Source of the DNA: Corbicula japonica
Taxonomy: Eukaryota; Mollusca; Bivalvia; Venerida; Cyrenidae
Length of the DNA: 64,000 nucleotides
Direction: 5' to 3'
NCBI GenBank assembly: GCA_038501625.1
Contig: JAZAYU010000062.1
Location: 1,488,001 to 1,552,000, forward strand
Shown: piece by piece, positions 25,124-37,726 of the stretch
Layout: each line of letters begins with the position of its first letter
Position numbering within the stretch: position 1 is the stretch's first letter
Translations under genes and position numbers: made by a program
The notes under the pieces: model-generated
Seen by the model: only the letters and a program-made list of their open reading frames with translations
Databases searched by the model: none
What the model was told of the DNA's origin: nothing

Positions 25124-25374
25124 TTAACCTTTTTCTCCATATATATGCCTTTTTACACATGTGCGACCAGTGTAGATCCAGATCAGCCGGCACATCTGTG
25201 CTGTCTGATTAGGATCTGCACTGGTCGCATTTTGGTCAGAAATTACCTAATGAAAAAAAAACGAACAGTTTTAGATGCTGATCAGATGGCATGGATGTGC
25301 TGGCTGATCTGGATCTACACTGTTCACCCTCGCAATAAAGGTGTATCTACATTTGTGTATGGAGGAAAGGGTTA
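25124..25374 (+). mobile_element. Family B copy, full length
   Basis: Hairpin 1 GCGACCAGTGTAGATCC...GGATCTGCACTGGTCGC is perfect. The ends are TTAACCTTTTTCTCCATA and TATGGAGGAAAGGGTTAA. It has a short insertion ('catttgtg') near the right end. Confidence 0.92.
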
Positions 25375-25649
25375 AAAATGTAGAAGAAAACTGTTCAAGA
25401 AAATATGCTAAAAAAGGAAGATAAAGGTAGAATGACAATCAAACCAAGACATTACATAAAAGCTATGCAACTATGAATCATTTTCATTGGTAATTCTAAA
25501 TTTCAAAACTGGCAAGCAATCTTAAATCATGTATTGTTAGAATGAAGAAACAGCAGAAAAAACTATTTGACATCTATCTGACATGTTGATCTCTATGACT
25601 GCATGTTCTCCACTGAAAACAGAACAGTGTATGGACACTTGAATGGGAC

Positions 25650-26475
25650 TTGGTTTTTTTTTACACTGAACAACTTGAGTGCCTTCAGTGCTTTGATTCT
25701 ATTATAAACCTTATCCATCAGTCTATTACCCATAACCCCGCAGAACTTCAATCCAAGAGCTTCACCAAAAAACCTGTCCTCAATAGAAACAAAGTGTTTA
25801 GCTCTGTGTTTAGCTCTGAACCAACAAACAAAAATAGTAAGACCAAACAAATCAACGACATACACACCAGTAAATACACTCTTCAAAAAATGGACACAAA
25901 ATTACAACAAGATTAAGGTTGTTCCAATGATCAGACTTTATTCATGGAGCTACAGTGTATCATGTGCATTGAATGCCATAATTGCTGAACAGCAAACTGT
26001 ACTAAAAGAAGTTGCCCGCAATACTGGATCAAATGAAAACCTCATTTAAAAATGCAAAACATCCAGCACCGAGACTGAAACACCATCTTCACACAAAACA
26101 GACAGTGAAATTCAACATTCAGTTGAACAACTCATCCAAGCCTCAGAGAAATTAAGAGAAGAAAACTTAGAACATACAACTAAAACACCAAAATGTTTGA
26201 AAAACAATAACAGTTAATTAAGAAAAACCTTGAACAGGCCAATCAGATTTCAGTTTTTGGGAAAACAATAAATCACTAAAATCATATCTTACCAAGATAA
26301 ATGAATGGGGCTTAATCCTTGAAGAAGAGAATGCAGAAACAGCTTAAACACAAATGAAAATCAAACTTAGTTAAACAACTGATGAAAAATAGAAGCAGAA
26401 AATGAACAAACAACCTTCCTGTATGAAAGCTTGCAGGATCTTGAGGACGACCTGAAATCTGTCTCACGGGGCTGA
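25650..26475 (+). pseudogene. Decayed coiled-coil coding relic
   Basis: Read across three frames, this stretch gives protein-like segments separated by frameshifts and stops: EQLECLQCFDSIINLIHQSI, then SVEQLIQASEKLREENLEHT, then NNKSLKSYLTKINEWGLILE, then TTFLYESLQDLEDDL before a TGA at about 26475. The heptad-like spacing of leucines and the E/K richness suggest a coiled coil. It could be a retroelement ORF1 or a processed gene copy; I cannot name the parent. The minus-strand frames overlapping it are shadows. Confidence 0.45.
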
Positions 26476-26851
26476 ATATGTGCCCTATTCCCAATGCGAA
26501 ATAGTGACCATTTTTCCCAATTTCAAGAAAAAATTCCCCCCAACAGATAAACAAGAAACAATAAAACAAGAGACTTCAATTTACATTACTCGTTTGTATA
26601 CTTTGCAAAGCAGAATACCAATGAAATAAATGAGTTAAAATTTTCCAATTGGTTTGATTTATGACTATTTTTTAGCTAACTGACTATTTCCCACTTAAAA
26701 TATTCCCAATTCCGGAAGGGACCTTTTTCCCAAAATCTCTTGAAGAAGCCCTGACGTACATAATTATTAAAAGTTTTATATAAAATTATTTATTATAATA
26801 AGAACCCTGGCACATTTCTGAAAAAAAAAACAGGTACTGAGGTAGATTGAA

Positions 26852-26918
26852 TAACCCTTTCCTCAACAGAAACACCTTTATTGATTGGGCAAACAGTGTA
26901 GATCAGCCGGCACATAGT
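26852..26918. mobile_element. Family B, left-end fragment
   Basis: 'ataaccctttcctcaacaga' to 'agatcagccggcacat', then unrelated sequence; the Tigger-like element begins ~70 bp later. Confidence 0.75.
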
Positions 26919-26986
26919 AAACAATCATGGCGGTCAACGTTAGACAAACAGATAAAAAATATTTATTCTTTTTGATCTGCCGACTA

Positions 26987-27864
26987 CACTGCAACTAAGT
27001 AAATAATCGCGCTAAAACAAGAAGAATTCATTTGTTTTTGCTGTCGGTTGCATGTATATTGCGGTGTTGCGTAATTAACACGCCGTGAAATCTACGGGTA
27101 CATCAGGGAGTACGTTCCGTCTTGGACAAATGTTTTAAAACAACTTTCTTTATATATTGAGATTTATTTTTAATAAAAAGAAATTAATCGATATACAAAA
27201 CGCAGATCGCCGTCATCAATTTCCAACGGTGGTATTATTGTTTTCGGTACTTTCAACAGAACGACGGTCTGTTGATCGGTCATGGTCGGCGGTGTTAGTT
27301 CGTCGTCGTCCGTCGTTTACCAGCTTGATATGTCGATGAGCAGGTAATGTCAAAACAACAAACTGTTCTGACGTTTCCTGCTCATGTCTATTATGGTTAG
27401 CAACTTGCATTAAATGTCGCTAATTTGCGGTTTGTCTCGTTAACGAAATTCTGCCATATCACCGTATCAGCTTGGTGTTTTTCGCACCTATTGTTTGTCA
27501 CAAAGGGGGTTTCTTGTCAAATCAGAAGCAACAAAATTGTAAATAAAAACCTTTCATCTATTTTCATACGTTTGATGTTAAATTGTATCTTGCTAATGAA
27601 CGTGTACATCGCCTCAAATCCCTGCATACAAAATGTAATAAACAACCTTCGCAGATAATGACGTAATACGACACGGGAAAAAGCGTGTGTTTCGTGAATT
27701 TGTCGCCAACGTTGATTTAATCATTTGATCTTTTTTACCACCCATGAAGAATGAACAAACATAATGATATATGTTGTAAATGTACAAAAAAATTGGGATC
27801 CACGGACCAAGCTCGATATATTGGATATCGCGATATAACGGATCGCGATATAACGGATTTGCAG
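26987..27864. mobile_element. Pogo/Tigger-like non-autonomous element, related copy
   Basis: Left TA-CACTGCAACT, right ATATCGCGATATAACGG...TTTGCAG. Shared blocks with 44592-45674 in opposite orientation include 'gaattcatttgtttttgctg' and 'gtaattaacacgccgtga'. It lacks the internal GACCGAAAA array. It sits just beyond a truncated family B copy. Confidence 0.75.
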
Positions 27865-28808
27865 TGAATTTCATTGAAGAATTACGGAAGCAAATAGATT
27901 AAGGTTTCAGTTCAAGATGCATACTTGATACGATGAAAATGCAAAATCATTTAATTATGGAGCAAGGAGTTTACAATCTCAGACTTTTGTATGGTGAAAT
28001 AAATGACAAAAAATAAGCACTTATCAAATTATTAAACTCTGCTTTGGTGGTAGAGATAAACCTTTTACCATCATTGAAGGTTTATGAATTAATTTGATTA
28101 TGTGTTAATCGCAACAATATCATGAAAGTAAATCTGTTGATGACTTTAGTACATTTAAAAGTGTGGTGTGCTTTATGGCTGTAAGAAGTGGTAGGTAAGA
28201 AAATTATATATAAAATTTTTTTTTTACACATGGCATCAGCAATCTACAATTTTCTATACATTAAACAATCTTATGGCATTACGCAAGGTACTTGGTTACA
28301 GTTGTTATTATTTAGAAACTCTAAAATATATAAAAACAATATGTTAAAATAACTATTATTAAAAGCTAGATATAGTAAATAGATATACTTATAATAAAAC
28401 TGAAATTTAAATAAACGTTTTAAGTTGATGTCACAAAATACAGTCGACAAAATTGTGACAGGCAAAAATTTGTTGCGACAATTAAAATTTTGGTGTTTAC
28501 CTGTCACAATGTCCTGTGAAGGGAAAAAAGTTTTCGTGTAGACTGAAATTACCTTCAATTACATCAGATTTTGTAATTAATTAAATGCAACTACAAATAG
28601 CAATGACCCCCATGTCTGTTTACAATTTGGTATGGATTGAGTGCGTTGTAATCAGTCCTTACCAATAACAAAAGTGTTAAAAATTCAAGTGTTACATAAT
28701 AATAATAATTCAACAATGAAGTTAGAGCATTATAACTCTATGTCCTGGGTTTATTCAAAACAGAAGTTGCTCCATGATATTACCCCTTTTTATCATCAGG
28801 TATTATTT
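27865..28808. other. No gene recognised
   Basis: Very AT-rich; the 95-codon minus-strand frame at 28271-28558 is low-complexity and not supported. Confidence 0.55.
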
Positions 28809-29007
28809 TCAGTGCTCTCACTAGACTTGCAATCCAGGGAGAATTTTCGACATTACTTTACTGAATTATGAAGAAGTTTGCTGTCAACAGCATTTTTCCC
28901 TATATATAGTTTATACAAAATGACTCCTCCAACAGATCAAAGAAGGCTAAAGTCTGGTTACTTTTGGGAGACCACTTCTCCCAAGTCTCCCCCAAGTGAC
29001 AGCCCTG
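28809..29007. mobile_element. hAT-like MITE (CAGGGCTCTCAC family), second copy
   Basis: CAGTGCTCTCACTAGACTTG to CCCCAAGTGACAGCCCTG, same orientation as 24208-24393 and collinear with it; followed 20 bp later by a family B copy. Confidence 0.75.
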
Positions 29008-29026
29008 ATTTCAGGAATTCATTAAT

Positions 29027-29234
29027 TAACCCTTTCCTCCAAAGATACACCTTTATTGCATGGTCGAACAGTTTAGATCCAGATCAGCCGGCACATCCGT
29101 GCCACCTGATCAGGATCTAAACTGCTGGCTTTTTGATTTGTTAGGTTATTTCTGACCAACTTTATGTGCCAGTGGATCTGGAACTACACTGCTCACACAT
29201 GCATAAAAATGTGTATTTATGGAGGGAAGGGTTA
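29027..29234 (-). mobile_element. Family B copy, reversed, shortened second hairpin
   Basis: The spacer TGATTTGTTAGGTTATTTCTGACC shows minus orientation. The ends TTAACCCTTTCCTCCA and GGAGGGAAGGGTTAA are intact. Confidence 0.9.
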
Positions 29235-30579
29235 AACAACTACACAGAACAGTTATGTAAAATATCTCAACCTGTTTGATAGTAAATTAAGTTTTAATAG
29301 ACTTATTAAAGTTGCAGTCATCAAAAAAGAGGTATTGTCCAGGTTTGAACAAAAACTATTGATAATATAGGGGTCAACTCATAATGTTCGGAGAAAAACA
29401 GGGTTAAAAGCACTTATGCTTACGCAAGTAACGCCCAATTCAAGGAGGGACAATCGCGAAAGAAACAGTGCCGTGAAATGGTTTTTTTTTAAGAATATAA
29501 TGAAAAACATAAATAGGCGTGGGCTAAGCGTGGTCAAATTGTGTATAACTCGATGTTGTTAAGTGCCTTCCGCTGGTGGCTTTAACCAAGTCAGTAAGCA
29601 GTAGCCTTTGGGATACAGTAAGCAATATGCGCGATTTAAGATAATGGCAATGGCGATCTTCATATTTCAGGTGAAAGGCTTAACTTACACTATAGGGTGT
29701 TTCCGTCTTAGAGCATTCAAGCTATCATAAAATAGCAGAAGTCATATAAATTGTGATAAAATTTGATACAGGAAGTGCTTTAAATATCTCAATCTCGGTG
29801 TTTAGGCAGATATTATCTCTTTAACTTTGTCCTAGAAACTACCGACAAGAATAATCTACCAAAAAGAAATCACAAACAATACAATGAAATACTTGACTGT
29901 CTCACTGCGCATGTCTGTACTTTCAGCAGACAACGACAGTAGTAAACCAATTTTGACTGGCGGCTATAGCCGCCAGAGAATCCTTAGCGAGTTTCAGATA
30001 TCTTTCCTTGAGGTTTAAATTAGGCGGTATTCCCCACGTTTACAAGTACATAACAACACCAGCTAGTGTTAGGTTTAAAATACAAAGAAATTGAAGTCAT
30101 ATTACAGATGTATGTTTACCATTATCCCAACTGGGTTGCTGATAGCAATTTGATGCCACTTAACCTGGTCACTGATTTATTGCCATACATATGTTTGGAA
30201 TGCCTACATTACTGTGATATGTTAAACCTTCGAGTTGCACAAATTCTGCACTATGTTTGCCATATAATGTTGTTCAGTGCGCTGTTTACACCTTCCAGTT
30301 GCTGATTTAAAAAGTATCAGCTGTACTTCTTTTACTTTTTATCACAAAAAACAAGTGCATATTTACTCGATCATGCTTTATCCATGTCAAGGTTTACCAT
30401 GAATTATTGTGATTAGCAATAAGCCTTGTTGATAAGCAGCTTGAGAGAGAGTTTTTAAAATATATAGATACAGAGAGCAAGTGTGACGTCATCCAGCAGC
30501 CAATCAGATGCCTCTATATTTTGGTTTACAACAGTCGTTTATTTTCTGATAACGACGGAGAAAGAGTCTAAATGAAATA
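29235..30579. other. No gene recognised; promoter-like motifs only
   Basis: Contains a 20-bp palindrome (29957-29976) and, at 30484-30512, TGACGTCA followed by CAGCCAATCAGATG. No confirmed exon follows. Confidence 0.45.
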
Positions 30580-30662
30580 CAACAGCCTTAACTCCATGTG
30601 CTCTGGTCTCGGTTAAGTCATTGATTACCCACCCTTTTACTTTACAATGCTTCTTTATTAGC
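30580..30662 (+). repeat. Retrotransposon 3'-UTR fragment
   Basis: 'ctctggtctcggttaagtca' and 'acccacccttttactttaca' correspond to 34540-34610 on the same strand. Confidence 0.5.
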
Positions 30663-30892
30663 GTAACTTTGGGAATAGAATAACAACCATTTCACTAAAT
30701 CTGGTATTGTATGAGTGAACAGAATCAGCCAGTATAAAATGTTGTATTATGTTTAACTTTATAAACATGAAGAATCAACTCTTTTCTGAACAGTTATCCA
30801 GTAACGACGATCAAAATGGGTCATATCTAAATAAGTTCTAGGATCTAAATTAAAAACAAACATAAAGCATTTATTTTGTATTGATCTTTACG

Positions 30893-31919
30893 CCGCTGAA
30901 CATGGAATGGTATTAATCGGAAAATACTGCATTGAAGGTTCCATGTTCTTGATGTACATGAACTGGCGCAATCAAACCGAGCCTGCAATATTTTCATATG
31001 TGTCATGTTTGGTGCCTTTCAAAGTTCCCTTTCCATCTATTTCAATATCATAGTAGCTTTGTTTGTGTCGTGTGGCGGCTGTAAAATGTCTCCCCGTACA
31101 TTCAATCAGTGATATGATCAGTTATTTCCATTAAAGGTTTAGCACGATACTTATGTACGATGACAATAGTACTTCTAACATTGCCTTTGTTTAAATATTT
31201 CCGCCTGTTTATAGATAGGCGGTTTCAATATCCCAACCGATTTAGATTCGGATATTGTTCAATCACCACAAGGATATACTTCCTGCATTTTTTAATTTTG
31301 CCTTTGGCGTTGTCTGTGATTTGCAGGATTTATATTCTCCGATCCCCTGTCAAAATTCTATTTTGTTTAGTTCCGCCCATTGTTTTTTTTTTTTCGTTTA
31401 GGGCAAACCCATTCTTTTATGAAACTAAGAGTTTTCTGGTATGCAATAGATGAGAAAGGAAGGCAAGGTTAAGTAAGACTTACTCCTGTATAAAAATTTC
31501 AATCTTGAACTAGCCTTTTTTATTATTTCATTTGCCATTTGCCATGGATTCACGGGAAAAGTGTTGATCAAGAGTTAAACCTGAATATAGCACATTTGAT
31601 TTGATTTTTTATTCCATTACAAGAAATGTCCAATTCTGAGCCTCTTTTTTATTAAGATCTAGAGCGAAACAAAATGAATTCTGTTTTGCTGAGATAAAAA
31701 GATAATTTGTTATCGACAAACCAGTATTTCATTTGTCGTGTTCAGTAGCTTTGTCAAAATTACATTTGTAAATTCTGTTCCACCCATTGTTTTCTCGTAG
31801 AGGACAAACCCACTATTTCGTCTGGGAACCATTCGACACTGAACATCGAATGGTATTGATAGGAAAATACCACATTGAAGGTTTCATGTTCACCGTCATA
31901 TGCATGCCATCGTCTGGGA
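30893..31919 (+). repeat. Internally duplicated region upstream of the retroelement copies
   Basis: 'gaacatggaatggtattaat' (about 30899) and 'cattgaaggttccatgtt' recur in altered form at 31840-31890. 'gttccgcccattg' followed by 'gggcaaacccattctt' (31369-31415) recurs at 31778-31815. No gene is supported. Confidence 0.55.
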
Positions 31920-32560
31920 TATATATGATAAAAGAGATGCATTTAATTTTAATATAGTAAATTTTCCGTTTTTAGACGGCGATGTTCCTCGTGCAACATG
32001 TTACGGGGTTTATATCTCACATATACATGTACATTTAGCTTGTTCGCTTTTCTAGAGCTTGCAATGATGTTAACGATTTCAATCAACGTAATCTTTGCAT
32101 TACAGAAAAAAAACTTTTAAAACAAGGTTATCGGTATTACAAATAAATGAAAACATTTTGCAGGTTTTATCGCCGATACCCAGATTGAGTTCAAAACTAC
32201 AGGTGCAGTTTAAAATCACTCTTGCAACAAAGTATTTCCCAGCCAGTTTTGTATGGAGATTTAATTGATAAACTAAGAAAGATAAAAGACAATGATAATT
32301 TTTTCCGGTTATTCGTAAAAATTATCTGTCAATTCAAAAAGAAAGGTTACCAAGGGTTCTCTTATTCGTTTATTGTTTGTGATGTCTTGTTCGAAATTGA
32401 TATTCCTATAAACACGTGCTCTCTTTTCCTCTCTACTCCTTCGCTGCGTGAGAAAAAATGTGCTTTTCTGAGTGTGGCGATTCCTGATATGCATATTTTA
32501 CTTTTTGTAAATGGTTGTTATCTAACTTTGAAATGTGCAGGTTCATACTATCACACATTG
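31920..32560 (+). pseudogene. Second retrotransposon copy, reverse-transcriptase C-terminus
   Basis: Homologous to 33945-34335 at the same 5' point (IYDKRDAFNFNIVNFPFLDG). It has an insertion after GVYIS and extra bases near 32110. Most of the 3' UTR is missing, but the same terminal GTGGCGATTCCTGATATGCA is present at 32476-32495. Confidence 0.68.
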
Positions 32561-33944
32561 CTTTAATATTTAACTATTTTTCTGGACGAATTATGGGTCA
32601 TGAATTATATTTATTATTTAACTATTAGTAGATGATGTTTAATATGTACATCTAGTTTGACCCAAGAGTGATAAGAGGGTTACTAAAAAAGTTCAGAAAA
32701 GATGTTGTTTTGGTAAATACGTGATTTTTGTTACTTATGCATTCAAAATTATTGTTTTAGAAATAAAATGTATTGTTATGAACGTTTTTATGGGTAGAAA
32801 CCTTAGTTTTTGAAGTGAAATTGTTAAGTGATTTTGACAGGGTAGAAGAACTTTTCGAACATCCCTTTCAATAAGTTATGTTTGACTGCTCTCTCTTTGC
32901 ATGTATATATTGTATAGGAATGATTCACAGGTAGCCAATATGCTAAAAATAGATTCACTGATAAGAATTGACCTTAGCAACCTTGTTAGCGGTATAAATT
33001 TTGTATGACTTGCATTCAGTTTACTATCAATTAGCTTGTGTTGAGGCATGCATCTGAAACCAAAATCTTTTTAAAAAAAAGTTTAGTAAGACACAACAAT
33101 GTTGTAGCCTATGGTGTTTGTAAAGGTGACTCGAGGTATACAGACAAAGATGGCATGAAAGATGTATCTTTATACCCTTTCCAAAACCAAAAACAAATGA
33201 ACATTAGTTCAAAAAGTGGATAAGTGCATGTGGTCGGCTGTATTTTATTATTGACAAAGCAAAAAATTTTAAAAAGCGGACATGCAAATTAAGTTGATAT
33301 TTTGTTGGAGGTAAAGGACCTACAGAAGGATATCCAGACCCTATTCGAGCCTCTTACATTCCGCTATAGGTATAGAAAATTAAGTCAATCTTTTAGCTGT
33401 AGACATTTTTTTTTGCATGGCAGAATAGTAATTTTGCGGCACCTATATAGATTTTCTCTTGTGAATTATGGTACTATAAATTTGGAACCATTTGCCCTAA
33501 TCAATTAATAATAATGTCCTTCTCGTCCCCAGCTTTAATACCTGCCTTGCATCTAAAAAACAATTACAACAACAACAAAAACAATACATTTAATTTCTAC
33601 ATTTGATAAAATATACTTAATGACAATGAACAACAGGAAACAGATTGAACCAATCCATTGTCACATTGTCACATTTAGCAAAAAGTGTGTTTTTTTATTT
33701 TCGGGGTACAGTTTTTATTGCGCAATAACTTTTTTATTATTAATAAATTTTCATAATTTTGGTATCTAAATTACTGTAATGCATTCGGTATTATGAAACT
33801 GTGAAAAATGTTGATAATATATATATTTTCCTTGTCAAAATGCAATTATCCCCACCGTCCGTTTTTATTGTTCTTAAGTATATTAACATAATTACTGGTA
33901 AGAATACCTACATACATAATTAGCCATATTAATTTTACAATATC
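32561..33944. other. Spacer between the two retroelement copies
   Basis: AT-rich; no domain-like translation. Confidence 0.55.
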
Positions 33945-34950
33945 TTTACAAAAATTTATGATAAAAGAGATGATTTTAATTTTAATATAGTAAATTTTCC
34001 GTTTTTAGACGGCGATGTTCCCCGTGCAACATCTTATGGGGTTTATATCTCACAGCTTGTTCGCTTTTCAAGAGCTTGCAACGATGTTAATGATTTCAAT
34101 GAACGTAATCTTTGCATTACAGAAAACAAGGTTATCGGTATCACCAATTAAGGAAAACCTTTTGCAAGTTTTATCGCCGATACCCAGATTTAATTCATAA
34201 ATACAGATGCAGTTTAAAATCACTTTTGCAACAAGGTATTTCACAGCCAGTTTTTTATGGAGATTTAATTTATAAACTTAAAAAGATAAAAGGCAGTGTT
34301 AATTTCTCCCGGTTATTCGTAAAAACCATCTGTCAATTTAAAAAGAAAGGTTACCAACATGATATTTTACAGCGCTCTGCAGGCCTGGTGATTAACCCTT
34401 CTACAGTTGATCATTATGCTTACCTCTTTGGTTGCACGACGGTGGCGGGGTTTTAGAGTTTATGAAGGTTAAAAGAACCTAGAAGCTCGATTTGTTTCTT
34501 TTATCCCTGTCATCGTGTTCTTGCTTATTTTACTCCAGGAGCTCTGGTCTCGGTAAGATCATCGAGTACCCGCCCCTTCGGCTTTGCAATGCTCTTAGCT
34601 TCTTATGTTTTATATGTTTGTGTGCTTTTGCATGCAACATTGTTGAGCCGATAAGTGGGTTGGAGTTTTTTCACCTAGACAACTTGTACTTGTTCTGTGA
34701 TATGAGAACCTGTTGGGGCAAGTGTGAGGTTGGTGCACCCTAGAACCTGGTTTAAACCCTCAGTGGCAATTTGATTTGCCACTGACCGTTCCAAGGCGGT
34801 AACCCCTCGGGTTCTCATTTTTGTTTATTGTTAGTGGTGTCTTTTTTGAAACTGATCATTTTATTAACCATGCTCTCTCCCCCTCTCTTCTTCTTGACTT
34901 TGTGGGGAGGCTGTTTTTTCTGAATGTGGCGATTCCTGATATGCATATTT
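33945..34950 (+). pseudogene. 5'-truncated retrotransposon copy: reverse-transcriptase C-terminus plus 3' UTR
   Basis: Translation gives IYDKRDDFNFNIVNFPFLDG, then DVPRATSYGVYISQLVRFSR, a frameshift near 34125, and QGYRYHQLRKTFCKFYRRYP onward to VINPSTVDHYAYLFGCTTV. The 'FPFLDGDVPR..SYGVYISQL' block is, from memory, the end of the reverse-transcriptase domain in a class of invertebrate retroelements; I cannot assign the clade. A ~500-bp 3' UTR follows and ends at GTGGCGATTCCTGATATGCA. A related copy lies 2 kb upstream. Confidence 0.7.
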
Positions 34951-35539
34951 CACCGTTTTTTTAAACATAAATATACAGACAAGATTAGTCATAATACTTC
35001 ATAAAGATACTGAAACTGCGCCTGTTTCTGACCACCTCCAGCTCAAGATTATATAATGCATGCTTTAATTGCTTGATATGAAAATACTATGAGAATTTCT
35101 ATGAATCTTTTCAATTAATGCTTGCCTTTTCCCTGACAAATATGAACCTTGACACTGTTATCAAAGTTTTAGTTAAACATTTCAATGCAGAGGTTATGTC
35201 AGATGAGCGAAACTTAACTCAAGGTTCAGCATTTTCTGTTAAATTTACAGCAAATATCTTATCACAAGGAACCATTGTTTACACTGTATTGTACCACCTT
35301 CCTAGAAATGTGTATCATTACACGGCCTCTCAAGGTCGTGTATATTGATATAACGAATTGAGATGTAACATGGAGGAGAACGTGACAGTTTAGGCTATGG
35401 ACCACTAAATCAAATCCTATAGACTCTCACTTTAGCAACCAACTTAAAGACATATTAAAATCCGACTCTTATCATAGCATAAACGGTAAACGTTTTCGGC
35501 ATTTAAGCCCAAGTCGCGGAGCTTTTGTCTACAGTCTGT

Positions 35540-35716
35540 CAAAATACGTGCTACTAATTTAATCACGAAATGTGAAAGTATACAATTTTACGATTTTTTC
35601 GGCTTACTACTCAAATCATATGTTGGGAAAAATACGTGCTACTAATTTAATCACGGAGTGTGAAAGTATACAATTTTACGATATTTTTCGGCTTACTACT
35701 CAAATCATATATTTTC
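35540..35716 (+). repeat. Tandem duplication, ~88 bp x2
   Basis: 'aaatacgtgctactaattta' begins both copies (35542 and about 35629) and both end 'cttactactcaaatcatat'; they differ at few positions. Confidence 0.88.
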
Positions 35717-36659
35717 CCAACCTCATTTTCTTTTTTACCTTTCAATTTCCATTGTTCTCAATCAATTATGACTTTCTGTAAAAGTGTTTACATGCCGGAT
35801 CAACATTAATAAGTGGTCTGTAACCATTAATGGTTATCAAATTCGAATAAAAGTGGATCCAGACGATGGTTCTCTAAAGCTATAGATCATGTTTTGGCCA
35901 ATCTATTTATAGCTTTTTATATCAGTTTCGACATCTGTCGGATAATCAATATTAGTGACTGTTATTCGGTTTGAAACATTTCTCATATTAAATAAGTATT
36001 TTACTTTCGCAATAATAGTAATTTTAGTTTACTTTTCAATATGCGGATAGGAACAAAGCATTGTGATAACTAAGAGGTATGGGCTTAAATTTGCAACTTA
36101 ATTAAATGCAAATGAAGCACCAATCATTAAATGCACAAATCATTGTACTTACTAATAGTCATAGGCCTAAATTTGCATCTACATGTAAATTAAATGCAAA
36201 TGATGCATCAAGCATTGTGTCGATTTCTGTTGAAATTTGGTATTGTGGTTTCGTTTTGCTAATGTGAACAAGGGCAAATTTTATGTAAACAGGCACCGCA
36301 TCAGAGAACTGATTTCCTTCTTAAGTAAATGGCATTTAGGAGCACCTTCTCCTCATCAAATTTCTTTAAAATTGCGCAGCATTTCAAAGTTATGTTACTT
36401 CGCATCTTGCTGATTATATTCCCATTTAGATTCAAACCTACGCTATTTGTGTCCAAACTGTACAAGACAGGCATAGGCCTAAACTACCCAACATCTGTCA
36501 ACTTGAGGACAGAAAGGCCCATGCCTTAGAAGGGAAGGGTACAGACAAAAGAGGTAAAGCATGATGTAGCTTGATGTTTTTATCAGCCGAAATGAATTAA
36601 CATGGATAGATCACCGCTACACTGCTTTAGCAATTTCAAAAATAATGAGTTAGGTGATG

Positions 36660-36742
36660 TAGGCGCATAGGAGCTGTGACCGCAGGAGCAGATACCGCTA
36701 ACCCCGGCGGTCACGGCTCAAACAAGGGTTCTTGGGCGCCTA
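36660..36742. repeat. GC-rich hairpin
   Basis: The inner arms GAGCTGTGACCGC (36671-36683) and GCGGTCACGGCTC (36707-36719) pair with one mismatch; the outer arms TAGGCGC and GCGCCTA pair around them. Unlike its AT-rich surroundings. Function unknown. Confidence 0.6.
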
Positions 36743-37118
36743 TGCAATGCCATTACCAATATACTCTTACCATCAGGTCTTCGTTTTTGCATGAAAATCG
36801 TTGTCGGTTTGCCTAATACAAAATACATAAAAGTCAAGTGTCAACATCCAGGAAATGGCGATATGTTGCGGGATTTCCTCAGGGTATTAAAGCCACGGTT
36901 GGGTAAGGAGGTAATACCAGTTAAATGTATGGAATAAGTAGCGCTACACAGAATATGGAAAACAATGTCGTATTCAAAGAACATGGTCGGAGGCTAGATT
37001 TTCAGAAAGGGGTTCGTTGGGATAGTCTTATGATAATTACATGATAATTTCCAAAATTAGCAACATCTCCGTGAAATTTAAATAATTCTGCATCAAACGG
37101 GGTTCGATCACACCCCGA

Positions 37119-37140
37119 CCCCCCCCCCCCCCCCCCCCCC
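37119..37140 (+). repeat. Poly-C tract, 22 bases
   Basis: Uninterrupted C run (poly-G on the other strand). Length is prone to sequencing error. Confidence 0.9.
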
Positions 37141-37369
37141 TGTTTTCATATTTATGTAAAATTATTATTAGGTTTATATATTATAGAGAGAATCGATGTC
37201 AAATTTATGAACTGGGATCCTATTATTGCTTGCAGTATTTCAGTATACTAATGACTTAACCGTTTTATTTACCAAATGATTACTTATAATTGTATTATAA
37301 ATAAGTAACTTTTTCATATCGACATGCCACTGTTATGCAGCCAAAATCATCTCCTCCGCGGTCCCAGTG

Positions 37370-37726
37370 AGTAGTAGGGGGGTCGGTTTAGCCCAATGAC
37401 TGCGCATGCGCGGCGGCCATATTGGATATGACTCATGGTCATGAGGTCATGTTGGAGGTAGTGCGCATATGCGGTTCTAAATTTAGAATGACATCACGGG
37501 GTTATTTTTAGAATGACATGATCTCCCGGAAGTATACGGAGCTGACTCGTATACCCGATCTAGAGCTTGGTTCGCGTCCATTGAGGTTCAGGGACTCGGC
37601 TCTACGGAGAGAAAATGTCAATAGCATCGCATAGAACATATTGAGACGTTTCGTTCGATACTTTACACGACATGGTTTCGACTAGAAATAACCGAGATAA
37701 CCCGTTTGTTCCGTGTGAATGATTTC
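37370..37726 (+). repeat. Left terminal inverted repeat of the Polinton-type element
   Basis: Pairs with 40376-40733; roughly 13 substitutions and 2 small indels by eye. It contains an NRF1-like palindrome (TGCGCATGCGCGG at 37401-37413). Confidence 0.9.

Larger units (their letters stand above)
34951..37363. other. No gene recognised
   Basis: Holds the 88-bp duplication, three octamer motifs (ATGCAAAT at 36106 and 36194, ATTTGCAT at 36171), the GC-rich hairpin and the poly-C run. Confidence 0.55.

Noticed and set aside
26440..26755. Second hAT element related to 46289-47519 ('ttcccaa' motifs, ends near CCCTG)
   Set aside because: A right end resembling CAGGG is visible, but no matching left terminus was found, so the boundaries cannot be supported.
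32309..32494. 61-codon minus-strand frame
   Set aside because: Overlaps a retroelement copy on the opposite strand and has no motif.
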